In this document: piece by piece, positions 1 through 10,590 of the stretch
Position numbering within the stretch: the stretch's first letter is position 1
Layout of the letters: every line of letters begins with the position of its first letter
NCBI GenBank assembly: GCA_003833135.1
Contig: QZLH01000071.1
Coordinates: 62,001 to 126,000, forward strand
Reading direction: 5' to 3'
From: Oehlia diaphana
Lineage: Eukaryota; Glomeromycota; Glomeromycetes; Glomerales; Glomeraceae
DNA length: 64,000 nucleotides
Notes under the pieces: generated by a model
Database searches by the model: none
The model's input: the letters and a program-made list of their open reading frames with translations, nothing else
What the model was told of the DNA's origin: nothing
Position numbers and translations under genes: made by a program

Positions 1-140
1 GAAAACTAGTAACCAAAACACGTACTGAATCAGGTGTTGTCAACTTGGTCGAAGAGAGAATGCACGGGGATGATCTTAACTTTCTCGTCGGTATTGTATT
101 GTTTGTAACACTGTGTGACTATGATCGGAAAAGTTCCCGA

Positions 141-148
141 TATAAATA
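141..148 (+). promoter_or_regulatory. TATA-box-like element
   Basis: TATAAATA lies about 60 bp upstream of the ATG at 208 of the kinase gene. Spacing and sequence fit a core-promoter TATA box. No transcript data are visible, so the role is inferred. Confidence 0.45.
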
Positions 149-207
149 CCTGGATTGGACAGTAAAAGTAAAAATTTTTAACACTTTTTTAACACGATAA
201 TATCAAA

Positions 208-2846
208 ATGGATTATACTGAAAATACAAATGAATGGATTAATTGGATCGAAGAAGCTATTCTTAAAGATCATTTAAAATATTATGAATACAATCAATTT
301 AATGACATTCAAGAAATTGGTAGCGGAAGTTTCGGAAAAGTGTACCGTGCAAAGTGGAAAAATTTTGAACATTTAGCGTTAAAATCTTTTTTTAATCTAG
401 ACAGCAACACCGTGAAAGAAATTGTTCATGAGGTAATTATGAAATACGTAATGCATTTTCAATATTTCTATAACTTTTACTCTTTATTGTTATATTTAAT
501 ATTCAAATTTACATAATTTAGATTAAATTACAACGAGATGTAGACTATAGTAATAATATTATTCGCTTTCATGGAATATCAAAATTTGAGTCAGGTATTA
601 TGAATATTATTCAATGATAACAAATTTATTGTAATACAGTATTCAAATTCAATTTAATATTTATTTCTTTTATTCTTTAGAAAATCGTATGAATAACTAT
701 ATGTTAGTAATTGAATACGCAGACGGTGGGACTCTTAAAAACTATTTGAAGAAAAGTTTTACTGATCTTACTTGGAATAATAAATATAATTTGGCGTACC
801 AGTTAGTTTGTGGTGTATCATGCTTACATAATGAAGGAATTGTCCATTGTGACTTGGTAATTATTTATAATTATTTAATCATTGTGATAGCAATGTTATA
901 TTTACATTTACTTTAATATATACCTTTTTAATAGAACTCGAGCAATATATTAATCCATCAAAACACGATCAAATTGGCAGATTTTGGATTATCAAAAAGA
1001 ATTGGAGCATCATCCAATTTCCAATCCAAATTATTTGGAGTGATTCCTTATGTTGATCCAAAAAAGTTTACCAGGAGAAGAAATAAAAATAACCAAATGC
1101 AAATGTACTCATTAAATGAAAAGAGCGATATTTACAGTATCGGCGTATTATTATGGGAAATATCTAGTGGACAACCTCCTTTCCTCAGTTTTAAATATGA
1201 AGATAATATTGCATTAATTATGTACATTTTAGATGGCTTTAGAGAAACTCCTGTTACTGGTACACCCGAAGATTATATAAATCTTTATATTAGTAAGTTA
1301 AATTTTAAGTTTTAAATAGATAAATATTAATTAATCTTAATTATATATATTTTTTTCTTAGAATGTTGGGACAGTGAACCGGATAATCGTCCAACCATAT
1401 ATCAAGTAGTTGATTGGTTAAAAACAAATGTGTCAGATAATTTTGAAAGCCAGACTAACGAAAATACAAATGAACGGATCGATTGGATTAAAAAAGCTAT
1501 TGAAGAAGAATATTTACAATATTATGATTACAAACAATTTAGTGATATTCGACAAGTTGGTACTGGAGGTTTTGGAACAGTTTTCCGAGCAAATTTGAAA
1601 AATTCAGAGCAACAATTCGCGTTGAAATCTTTTAAACTTAACAATACATCTAAGGAAGAAATTATTAATGAGGTGATATCTATATATATTCTTTTAGTCT
1701 ATTATTTTTTAGTATATTATATTTATTTTAAAAATTTGAATCTATTTATTTAGTTAAAAATTTTACTTAAAGTTGATTTTCATAATAATATTATTCGTTT
1801 TTTTGGAATAACAGAATCTGAATCAGGTATTATAAGATACTTAATAAATATAGTATTCTGAATCTTATTGGCAAAAATATATTTTAATAATTATTTCTTT
1901 CATTCTTTAGAAAATCATAATAGTAAAAATTATATGTTAGTAATGGAGTACGCGGATGGCGGTAATCTTCGAAGCTATTTGAAGAATAGTTTTAGTAACC
2001 TTACGTGGGATGATAAATATAATTTAGCATACCAGTTAGCTCGTGGTGTATCATGCTTACATAGTAAAGAAATTGTGCATTGTGATTTGGTAAGGCACAT
2101 TATTTAGTTATTAATAGCAATTTATTACTTTTAACTGTTAAAGAATAAATTACTTGTTTAATATATTTTTTTAATAGCACTCCGGAAATGTATTGGTCCA
2201 TCAAAAAGGGATTAAATTAGCAGATTTTGGATTGTCAAAAAAGATTGGAACATTATCCAATCTTCAAGGTGAAATATTTGGGATAGCTCCTTATATAGAT
2301 CCAAAAATCTTTATCAGACGAAGAAACAACAAACACAAATGTATTCATTAAATGAAAAAAGTGATGTTTACAGTGTTGGCGTATTATTATGGGAAATTTC
2401 TAAAGGACAACCTCCTTTTTATGTTGAAGGTGAACAATATGATGTTGGTTTAATTCGAGATATTTCACAAGGTCTTAGAGAAACCGTTGTTCCAGATACA
2501 CCTGAAAATTATGAAAATATTTATACTAGTAAGCAAATTTTATACTTAATTATTTTAAATATTATTTATTATATTCATTTATTTATTTTTTTTAGAATGT
2601 TGGGATGGTGAACCAGAAAATCGCCCAACCATAAATCAAGTAGTTGATTGGTTAAAAGCGATCATCACAAAAACAAACGAGGGTCTTCAATCATCAAGCA
2701 AACAAGACGATGTTACGGCTCCTCAAAGTACTAATGATGAATCAGAACTACATACAGTCGCCACTGGATATAACGAACCTTCCGTTCCAGAGGATTTAGT
2801 TCGGTATAGAGTGAATTCGTTATATAATATACTGAACTCCCAGTAA
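208..2846 (+). CDS. Tandem two-domain TKL-type protein kinase, frameshifted in domain 2
   Basis: Ten exons can be traced: 208-432, 522-594, 681-856, 935-1292, 1362-1672, 1754-1826, 1911-2089, 2178-about 2338, 2339-2528, 2596-2846. Exons 1-5 encode a full kinase domain: Gly-loop [13 protein letters not shown] lysine, catalytic loop HCDLNSSNIL (the intron splits it), DFG in [13 protein letters not shown] in place of APE, and [11 protein letters not shown] at the end. Exon 5 then reads without a stop into a second, similar domain ([43 protein letters not shown]). The intron positions are the same in both halves, so this is an internal tandem duplication. In domain 2 the activation-segment exon is 7 nt shorter than its partner, which shifts the frame: reading runs into TAA at 2349-2351, while the homologous frame resumes at 2339. 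The last ~30 codons and the TAA at 2844 come from a MITE end. Both domains keep HxD, N and DFG, so domain 1 could be active; the HRD Arg is Cys. Probably a cytosolic signalling kinase; substrate unknown. Gene or recent pseudogene cannot be decided here. Confidence 0.8.
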
Positions 2847-2873
2847 TTTTGGCCAAATCTATAGTGCTGGCCA
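2755..2873 (+). mobile_element. Left half of pogo-like MITE (forms kinase gene 3' end)
   Basis: Starts CAGTCGCCACTGG right after a TA dinucleotide (2753-2754) and matches the left 119 bp of the complete element at 4459-4877 almost exactly. It runs up to a single N at 2874. It lies inside the last kinase exon and supplies the stop codon. Confidence 0.85.
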
Positions 2874-2874
2874 N

Positions 2875-4338
2875 CATCTATCAAACGTAGAAATGCGATT
2901 TTACTACCATTCGATTCGTCTTGATGAGCTGATTCCAATGAGCTATAGATCATCTTAATTGGATCAGTAGATAGCGAGATATTATTAAATTACTATAATT
3001 ATTTAAATTTAAAAGCGTAAACTTCTGTAATATTACGTTTTTAGTGTAATATTTCGAAATTTTACACCACCTCCGAAAGATTACACTAAATTACGCCTAA
3101 AAAAATTTCCTGATGTGGATTTCGCAGTTAAAAATTAATAAAATATATTTCATCAGTAAAAATATTTAACACATTCTTTTTCTTTTTGCCGTTTTCTTAT
3201 GAGTAAAACGTGCCACAATAATTTTTATTATTGGTTAATAAATAAAATATGGAGAAATTATCGCAAATTGAAATTCTAGTAAGAAATTTTAATTTTTGTT
3301 ATAATTTTTGTTCTAACCAAGCGATGTTATTTTAAGAACTCTCACCACGTCAGTAGCAACATATGATAAATTTTTATCCTATGGGTGGCGGGTGTCACAT
3401 TGTATATGTTAAAAATTTCATATATATAAGAAATAGGTATTTTATTAGTAAAATGGGTTTTTTCACCTTTCTTTTACATTTAATAATTTAAGTTTTGCAA
3501 ATGTAAATTTTTGTTCAACTTATTATTTAATCAAGTGATCATCAATCAGATGATTTTTTGGTATTACAAAAAAATTTAATGAAAATGTGAAAATTAATTT
3601 AATAATTCTTTTTAATGCAGAGTACACAAATCAGTCCATATGAGCTCATATAAAAAACTCTTTCCTAGAGTTTGGAACCAGTTGCATCAACCAATTTGAA
3701 AATTAGTTCCACCCGATTTTTTAACAATTCAGTTTAGCCAGAATTCATATTCTGGAAACTGGTTTGCGTTTAAAATGGATGCAACCAGATTTCCAACCTG
3801 GTTTAATATTAAAACTTTATAGTGCTAGCCTGAATTACGAAATTATAATCACGTGACCATGGCTAATAGTTTCTAGAGGATAGATAAAAGGGGCTAACTC
3901 AAATGTTACACAGGCCTGCTCAAAGTATTGAAAAAATTGAAGCCTAAAATCTAAGTTACACAAATGAAGCATATATATTAAATTGCACAAAAATTTTAAT
4001 TTTTTTGACGTATATGTATAGAAAAGTAGCCGATCCTACAAGTTAAGCTCTTCCGTTTGTCCTCTATTTGAGGAATATTTTTTTATTGAAATTGAACCAC
4101 TGTAGCTTTTCTTAGACTACATTCCTTTTTATTGAATGACTACGTTTCATTTAAAATTATTAAATCTTTTTTATTTAATTTTTAACAAGTACCTTATTTA
4201 AAAATTTGCCCTTTTAGTATGGCTTCCTTAGAAGAAGGAGTTTCTTTTTTAAGGTGATCCAAAATTAAGGGTATTAAATTCTTTTTTTTTTATCAGTTTT
4301 TACATTATTTCCAAATGCCCAAAGTAACCATTATAACT
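2875..4338. other. Intergenic, AT-rich, with one imperfect inverted repeat
   Basis: No gene seen. An imperfect inverted repeat pairs TTGGAACCAGTTGCATC (3672-3688) with GATGCAACCAGATTTCCAA (3778-3796), about 125 bp end to end; it may be a very small TIR element. The rest is low-complexity AT-rich sequence. Confidence 0.4.
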
Positions 4339-4438
4339 CACTTACTAAAAATATCTTTGTGAACTCTTCTTCAGCGCTATTTAACCGTGCCCAAACTTGA
4401 AGCTGCTTTAATCTAAGTACAGGATCTATCGGAATTAA
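4339..4438 (-). pseudogene. Coding relic, homologous to the relic at 53.25 kb
   Basis: Read on the minus strand it encodes IPIDPVLRLKQLQVWARL followed by NSAEEEFTKIFLVSEL, then a stop. A second relic at 53250-53346 encodes LPIPAHALEQLQVWVQL followed by EGAEDSFSKFFLVSEL. The two are clearly homologous, so a real protein family lies behind them; I do not recognise it. A MITE begins about 20 bp upstream (4459), which may have cut the gene off from its 5' exons. Confidence 0.5.
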
Positions 4439-4458
4439 AGATATTAGCTGTAACTGTA

Positions 4459-4877
4459 CAGTCGCCACTGGATATAACGAACCTTCCGTTCCAGAGGATT
4501 TAGTTCGGTATAAAGTGAATTCGTTATATAATATACTGAACTCCCAGTAATTTTGGCCAAATCTATAGTGCTGGCCAGAATTATAATTCGTTTAATATAA
4601 GACAGGTTATACATTAATTACTGATAATTTTGGCCAGCGCTATAAATTTGGCCTGAGTTAAAACAAAGTCACATGACTGTTCATTATAAAAAATAAAAAT
4701 TAATATAGTTTATATATCTGGACTGTTAAGGTAGGTTCGATATACAGTATAAAGCATTTTATTATGGCAATTCGGTATAACCAGTGTAATTAATTATAGA
4801 AAATTCAGTTCTAGGAACTTTGGTTCAATATAACAAGTTTTCGGTATATATAGGTTCGTTATAACCAGTGGCGACTG
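4459..4877. mobile_element. Complete pogo/mariner-like MITE, 419 bp
   Basis: Flanked by TA on both sides (4457-4458, 4878-4879). Terminal inverted repeats start CAGTCGCCACTGG, then [A/T]TATAACGAACCT; only one mismatch in the first 26 bp. Internal inverted repeats (TTTGGCC...GGCCA) lie around the middle. There is no transposase ORF, so it is non-autonomous. The CAGT terminus with TA target-site duplication fits Tc1/mariner-pogo families (established); the assignment is inferred. Confidence 0.85.
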
Positions 4878-4941
4878 TAATATTAAGACACAGTGTCATA
4901 TATAATAGGTTGCAACCTATCTACATTAAAAAGCAAAAGTT

Positions 4942-5033
4942 GTAATGCTGTAATTAGGTTGTAATGCCATAATTAGGTCGTAATACTGTAATTAGATCGT
5001 AATACCGTAACTAATCCGTAATGCTGTAATTTC
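4942..5033 (+). repeat. 19-bp tandem repeat array (left arm)
   Basis: About five copies of a 19-bp unit of the type GTAATGCTGTAATTAGGTT with point differences. The same unit occurs in reverse orientation at 5672-5730, so the two arrays form the arms of a ~790-bp inverted structure. Confidence 0.75.
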
Positions 5034-5671
5034 GAAATTAAGTATGTAATTTCGGCCAGAATTATGCATTTAATTTTAGCAGAAATTAACAAATTTCCTA
5101 AAAAGAAAAGTGATATTACACAATATTCCAGTGTCATTTCCGCTAAAATCAATTTTTGTGAAATGGCTATTGCCAAAAAAGGAAAGATCTGCATTTCCGT
5201 TTGGCTGAAATGATTTTCGGCTGAAATTACAGATTTAACTGAAATTACATTAATTTCGGCCAGAATTGTATTTCAGAATTCGGAATTCAGATTTCGGATT
5301 TTAGGTGTGATCGCGTAATTTCAATTTTAAGGGGTAAATAATAATAAAATAATTAAAAAATTTTTTTGTAAAAAAGTTTATATGTAAATTATTCATAAAA
5401 TCATTTAATTATTACAGATAATATGTTAATTTAATATAAATTTTTTGAAAAAAACTTAAAATTTCCCACCTTTCACCCTGACCACCCACCCCTAGGAAAT
5501 TTGGTTCATTATATAATTTTTTTCTTTACATAAACGCGTATACAAAATGCAAAAAAAATGTGACGCGTCTTATGTACCCCTAAAAATTAAACTTACATGA
5601 TATATAAACTTTTGAAATTTTACTTTTATAATTCATTACTTTTGTTTTAAATTTTTATAGTATTAAAAATT
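5034..5671. other. Interior of inverted-array structure
   Basis: AT-rich with TTTCGGC/GAAATTAC motifs near the left arm. The minus-strand ORF here (4973-5194) is largely repeat sequence and shows no recognisable domain. I see no gene. Confidence 0.4.
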
Positions 5672-5730
5672 ACGACTTTACAGCCTAATTATAGCATTAC
5701 GACCTAATTATAGCATTACGGCCTAATTAC
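5672..5730 (-). repeat. 19-bp tandem repeat array (right arm, inverted)
   Basis: Three copies of the 19-bp unit in reverse complement to 4942-5033, ending immediately before the single N at 5731. Confidence 0.75.
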
Positions 5731-5731
5731 N

Positions 5732-5839
5732 ATTCGGTATAACCAGTGTAATTAATTATAGAAAATTCAGTTCTAGGAACTTTGGTTCAATATAACAAGT
5801 TTTCGGTATATATAGGTTCGTTATAACCAGTGGCGACTG
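5732..5839 (+). mobile_element. Right half of the pogo-like MITE
   Basis: Matches the right ~108 bp of the complete copy at 4459-4877, ending ...GTGGCGACTG before TA (5840-5841). It begins directly after an N at 5731, so its left part is missing or was not assembled. Confidence 0.85.
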
Positions 5840-6583
5840 TATCTCTACTTATAAAAATTTTATCTGAAAAGGATTTAGCATAAATGCATAATACTGTAAT
5901 TAATGGAAGTATAACTTTATTTTAGGCTATTAAATAAAGAAATTGAATAAAAATAACAGGCCATTTATTTGACAATAATAAATAGTTATTATAACTGGTC
6001 ATTAAACTATTTGAAAACAATTATTGGTAACAAATTAGGCTTTTATGTAAGATACTTTTTAAAATTTATTTTAAAACTAGCCGTTGAACCCATTGCGATA
6101 AAAAACGTTACTGTCATACAGGAAAACACTTTCTTCATGTTTCATTCTTTATCTTTATAGCTTTGTTATTTTGTTTGCTATTGTCATGTATTTTTTTGTG
6201 TACCATAATTATTAGTCCTGTTAAAAATAAATAAAGTATGAATTTGATAGTTTTTTCTAATTAATAGACTTTAATTAAATGTTTTTAAACTATTATAGTA
6301 CAAAAAAAAATTTTGCGAATAAAAGTATTGAACGAAAAAATATAAATTTAAGGGGTGATTTAACCCTGGGTTATTTAACCCAGGGCAAAACTATTTTTTA
6401 TAGGCTAAATTACATTTAACTATAAGCAATAAATGGCCAGAAGTGGTAATCTATTAAGGTGAAGGTGAAACATAAACGATAGCTAGAAAAAAAAAACCTG
6501 AATACCAAATTAATGTTTTATAAAAGACTATTCAGTATATTCTTTTTCGTCCTTTGTTCTTCCATCACCCTTTTTTAGTTCTT
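5840..6583. other. Intergenic with a perfect hairpin
   Basis: No supported gene; a 63-aa ORF at 5969-6160 has no recognisable features. At 6364-6385 there is a perfect inverted repeat, CCCTGGGTTA-TT-TAACCCAGGG, 10-bp arms with a 2-nt centre, about 200 bp beyond the 3' end of the minus-strand membrane gene. It could be a 3'-end structure or a protein-binding palindrome. Confidence 0.5.
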
Positions 6584-7621
6584 TCATTCAATATCTTCTA
6601 TTAGTTCTTCTATTTGTTCTTTATCTTTATAATTATTGCCATTCAGATAAAAAGAGATTAATGTATTGACTTTTTCAGGTTTTTCATTAAAATGGTTAAC
6701 TAATCTAGTAAAAGATAAAGTACAAATTCCAAAGGCTATTTTTGTAGTAATAGGGTTGGTGCTAATTAAATATCCCGATACAATAGCTGGATAAACAATT
6801 AATATAATTATATTGATATGTTTTAAAATACTTGTGAACCATCTCAAAATATTATTTTCACGTTTGACTACAAGAATATACTATCATATTTGTTATCCTC
6901 AAACTGTTGCATTTGTTAACTCCAAAGTTTTTTGTGCAATAATTACTTATGTATTTATAATCATTATTAATGTCCTTAACGTTTAAACTAATATTTGCCT
7001 CAAAATCACCTTTGAGGAAGGTGTCATACCCATTCCTTGATATAATAGTTAGTGCCAAAAAGAAGAGACAAACTAAAATTTCACTTAGTATATGTTGCGT
7101 ACTTATTTTCTTCTCTTCATGTTGAATCGAGTTCCCATCTTCATTGTTTTCTCCCTCATTATCTTTATTTTCATTTTCTTCATCCATACTTATACTTGTT
7201 TCATCATGTCTTTCCTCTTCTATTTTTTTTTTCTTTTCTTCGTTTTTTTGTTCTCTAATTTTTCTCCGAATAGACAATAAACATTTGTATAAACTTTCAC
7301 TTTGTATCGAATAAACAAGAAAAAGCTGTATGAAATTATTTCAAGTATTGCTACAATGATGTAATTTATAATAACCATTATTTTGTTAAGCTTAGTATAA
7401 TATTGATACCATTCAAGTGCTGTAAACAAAGGGTATATGGTAATAGACGCAAATATGACAAAATCGTCAAATATATTTATTATGGATATTATGGATATTG
7501 TCTTTTTTTTATCATCTTCAAACCCATTAAACAGACCAAATATCAATACTGGAAGTAATCCAGTGAGAATTGAATTAATTGTTTCTTCAGCTGGATTATA
7601 TGGAGTATCATTTGATGACAT
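6584..7621 (-). CDS. Multi-pass membrane protein, split across three frames
   Basis: The start is the ATG at 7621 (MSSNDTPYNPAEETINSIL); the upstream part of that frame is non-coding in character. Part 1 (7621-about 7220) has three hydrophobic segments (SILTGLLPVLIFGLF; IFASITIYPLFTALEW; VIINYIIVAILEIISYSFFL) and ends in a Lys-rich tail read through a run of about ten A. Part 2 (about 7265-6858, another frame) starts in the same Lys/Glu-rich tract, then has an acidic stretch and a membrane helix (ILSEILVCLFFLALTII) plus a Cys-containing extracytoplasmic piece. Part 3 (6847-6584) has one or two more helices and an acidic end (EQIEELIEDIE). One extra A in the A-run would join parts 1 and 2, so a homopolymer error or real frameshift is likely. 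The part 2/3 junction needs an intron I cannot place (candidates are only 19-38 nt) or a second frameshift. The family is not recognised. Confidence 0.5.
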
Positions 7622-8210
7622 TTTTAAATTTTGAATGAAGATAGTGTAAATACAATTTTTTTTTTTGTTTGAAATTTCTTTGTTGTGATTTCTGTTATTT
7701 ATTATTGTAAAATTAATTTTGGCATTTATATTAACATAATCAACAGGTCCCCCTCTACTCAGGTGCATAAATTACCTTTTTGCAAAATTATAATGAAATT
7801 TATGTTTTATCTTATTTTTCCCTATGCCAAGTTTGTTAAAATAATTTTTAAAACTTTGTTTCTAAAAAAACTTAACATTTTTGGTGAGAAAATAAATTAT
7901 GTCGAAATTTTCGAAATGTTTAACCTACAAACCTTACAATTTTTTAACTTTCTGTAAAAGGCAATTTTGAAAGGTTTGCCATATTATATCAATATTTACA
8001 TGATTCACAAAGTTTTACGTCAAAAATTCCATTTTTTAAAAAAAAGAAACAATTAAAAAACGAGAAGACCAAAATATTGAAAGGCTAACATACTTTATCC
8101 AAAAAAAGTAGTTTATTTGGTTTTTTATTCTTACACCCTTTTTTTGGGAGTGGTCAGATTTGCTGTAATACCAAAAATACCAACTGATTTCAGATTTCTA
8201 AATAAAAGAT
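7622..8210. other. Intergenic between membrane gene and GST array
   Basis: AT-rich, with a probable promoter region for the minus-strand gene. I see no domain in the plus-strand ORF 7685-7957. Confidence 0.35.
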
Positions 8211-8705
8211 TATGAACAATATGAACCGTTCATAGTAAAGAAAGATTTTCATGTATTTGAAAGTGCTACCTATTATTACCAAAGGATCCTAAATTAAAAG
8301 GTCAGGTTATTCAATGGGTAAAAATATTTTATTTTATTCACACAAAAAAAATTGATTAATTAATTTTATATAAAATAATAGGTTATGTTCGAAGCGGGAT
8401 GTCTTGGACCTACACAAGAACAATCCGAATACTTTGTTAGGTACTCACTAGAAAAAGTTCCACATGCCATTAAACGATAACCAAATGATATTACTCCATT
8501 TTGAACAAATTTTTGGAAGGAAAAGATTATTTAGTATGAGATAGATTTACTTTGGCGGATTCTATGTGTTATCCTTAGGTCAGAGCTCATTTCCTGGGTC
8601 GCACGTATTGATGCAAGGCCTGCTACTCAAAAAGGTTTAAATGTACCTCTATTCCTGATAAAGTTAAAGAATTTCAAGAGTGAGAAATTGGAAGAGTTTG
8701 CTAAG
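8211..8705 (+). pseudogene. Decayed Ure2p-like GST copy
   Basis: Shows the same layout as the intact genes downstream: remnant of exon 1 (from the GAACAATATGAACC match to CAATGG at 8317), a GTAAA...ATAG intron, and exon 2 from 8382 (ATGTTCGAAGCGGGATG). There are in-frame stops (for example after ATTAAACGA), missing blocks in both exons, and loss of the N-terminal half. It is the oldest-looking member of the array. Confidence 0.85.
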
Positions 8706-9782
8706 TTTTATATGTTATCTATCGATCACGCGATTTATATTGATCACGCGTTTTAACATTCTTTTTTTGTAACTTTTGTAACATTATACAAAGAATATGT
8801 TACTTTATAAAATTGGTTATAATTTGAAGAAGATTGGGTTGGGTTTAAGATGAGATGAAGTTGATGATGGTGTTCTTTAGTGTACTTGACACGATCATCT
8901 GGATTACTATTTTAAAAATAAATAAATATTATAAATATACACAATGTACTTTGTCTCACATTTTTTAAAATAAAAAAATATTATTAAATAGATTAAATGT
9001 ACACAAATGTATTTGACCCACATTTTTATAGTCTTAATTATTATTAAATAGAATAAATGTACACAATGTATTTATTTATTTCACGTTTTGAATAATTAAT
9101 ATTAATGTACACAATGTAAAATACTTATCCTACTTAACCCACATTTTTATTATTATTATTAAATAAATTAAAATGTACACAATGTACACTATTACCACGA
9201 ATTACAAAATGACTGATAGTAGAAAAGGACTGTCAATTTGCTCGATATAAACATGCTAATCAATTTTACTCTCACGCAAAACAGCGCGTTGAGATCAAAT
9301 CTAAAAAGGATATATACATTTTAATGGTTGTTATTTAGTCAAGTTTATTTATCTGCATTTTTTAAGTAGCAAAAAATAGTAATATATTACCCGTATTCGC
9401 AGTACATTAACTTTATTGATTTGTACCCTACACAAACGCTAGTTAAATTACGTACGGTTTTTAGGGTTTTAGCCAAATTAGATGAGAAATACGTAATTTC
9501 AGAATTTTGTAAAGAATTTTCATTATCTATTATGAATATCAAATAGGATGAAGAAGAAAGCAACTTTAGGAAAAGAATTGCCATTATGACATATTGTCAG
9601 TCGCAAATATAGAAAATACATGTGCAAAATGTATAAGTAACCTTTAATAGATAAATTAAACGATTGCTTCATTATTACGTAATCATAGATCTAGAATTAT
9701 AAAAAAAAAGAATAAAAAAAAAAAAAAATTTTATTTTTTTTAATTTTTTTTTTCCTCTCACGAAAAAAAGAGGAAAAAGAAA
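8706..9782. promoter_or_regulatory. GST1 upstream region with clustered TGTACA motifs
   Basis: A GATCACGCG pair lies near 8727-8751. From about 8935 to 9185 the motif AATGTACACAATGTA recurs at ~60-70-bp spacing, set among CCCACATTTTT and TTATTAAATAGATTAAATG blocks. The same block is repeated upstream of the other two GST genes, so it was co-duplicated. A poly-A/T stretch precedes the ATG at 9783. TGTACA is palindromic and could bind a dimeric factor (inference). Confidence 0.5.
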
Positions 9783-10590
9783 ATGACTACTCCTGATATT
9801 ACTCTTTATACTACCGGAACTCAAAATGGGGTAAAACCTGGTATCATTCTTGAAGAATTAGGAATTCCTTATAAAGTAAAAAATATTGAATTGAGAAAGA
9901 ATGAACAATATGAACCTTGGTTTTTAAAAATTAATCCGAATGGGAAAATTCCCGCTATTGTTGATCATAGTAAAGATGATTTTCCTGTATTTGAAAGTAC
10001 CGCAATTGCGATTTATCTTTGTGAAAATTATGATCCTGAAGAAAAATTATTACCAAAGAATGATCCTAAATTAAGAAGTCAAGTTATTCAATGGGTAAAT
10101 ATTTTTATTTACATAAAAAAAATTTGATTAACTAAAAAAAAAATTAAACTTTTTTATCTATAAATATTAGGTTATGTTCGAAGCGTCAGGAATTGGACCT
10201 ACGCAAGGACAATCCAACTTTTATTGTAGGTTCAACCCAGAAAAAATTCCATTCGCCATTAATAAATGTGCCAATGAGATCAAAAGACTTTACGGAGTTT
10301 TGAATAAATCATTGGAAGGAAAAGAGTATTTAGTAGGAAATAAATTTACATTAGCGGATGCCATGAGTTATCCTATGGTCAGAGGGCATTTTTTTTCTGG
10401 AGTAGAAAGTATTGATGAATTTCCAAATTTAAAAGCTTGGGTCGAACGTATTGGTGCAAGACCAGCAACTCAAAAAGGGTTAAATGTACCAGTTCCTGAT
10501 AAAATGAAAGAATTTCAGGAAAATCCAGAAAAATTGGAAGAATTTGAAAAATTAATTCAAAGTTATTTCAAAGATCGACTTAACATTTGA
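9783..10590 (+). CDS. Ure2p-like glutathione transferase, copy 1
   Basis: Two exons, 9783-10094 and 10171-10590 (intron GTAAAT...ATTAG, 76 nt), encode 243 aa. The N-terminal thioredoxin-fold domain (residues ~5-85) carries TQNGVK at 13-18, NPNGKIPAIVD at 51-61 (cis-Pro) and ESTAIAIYL at 71-79, the glutathione-binding elements of GSTs. After the splice the reading QWVMFEASGIGPTQGQ is the diagnostic start of the all-helical C-terminal domain of the Ure2p/Nu-class type (family knowledge), followed by RLYGVLNKSL and YLVGNKFTLADAMSYP. The role is probably glutathione-dependent conjugation or disulfide/peroxide reduction in the cytosol; the substrate cannot be read from sequence. The start is the only ATG giving a complete beta1 strand (DITLYT). 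Copies 2 and 3 are close paralogues with the same intron position. Confidence 0.93.

Noticed and set aside
7052..7280. Plus-strand ORFs rich in Phe/Leu
   Set aside because: They are shadows of the acidic/Lys-rich minus-strand membrane-protein frame.
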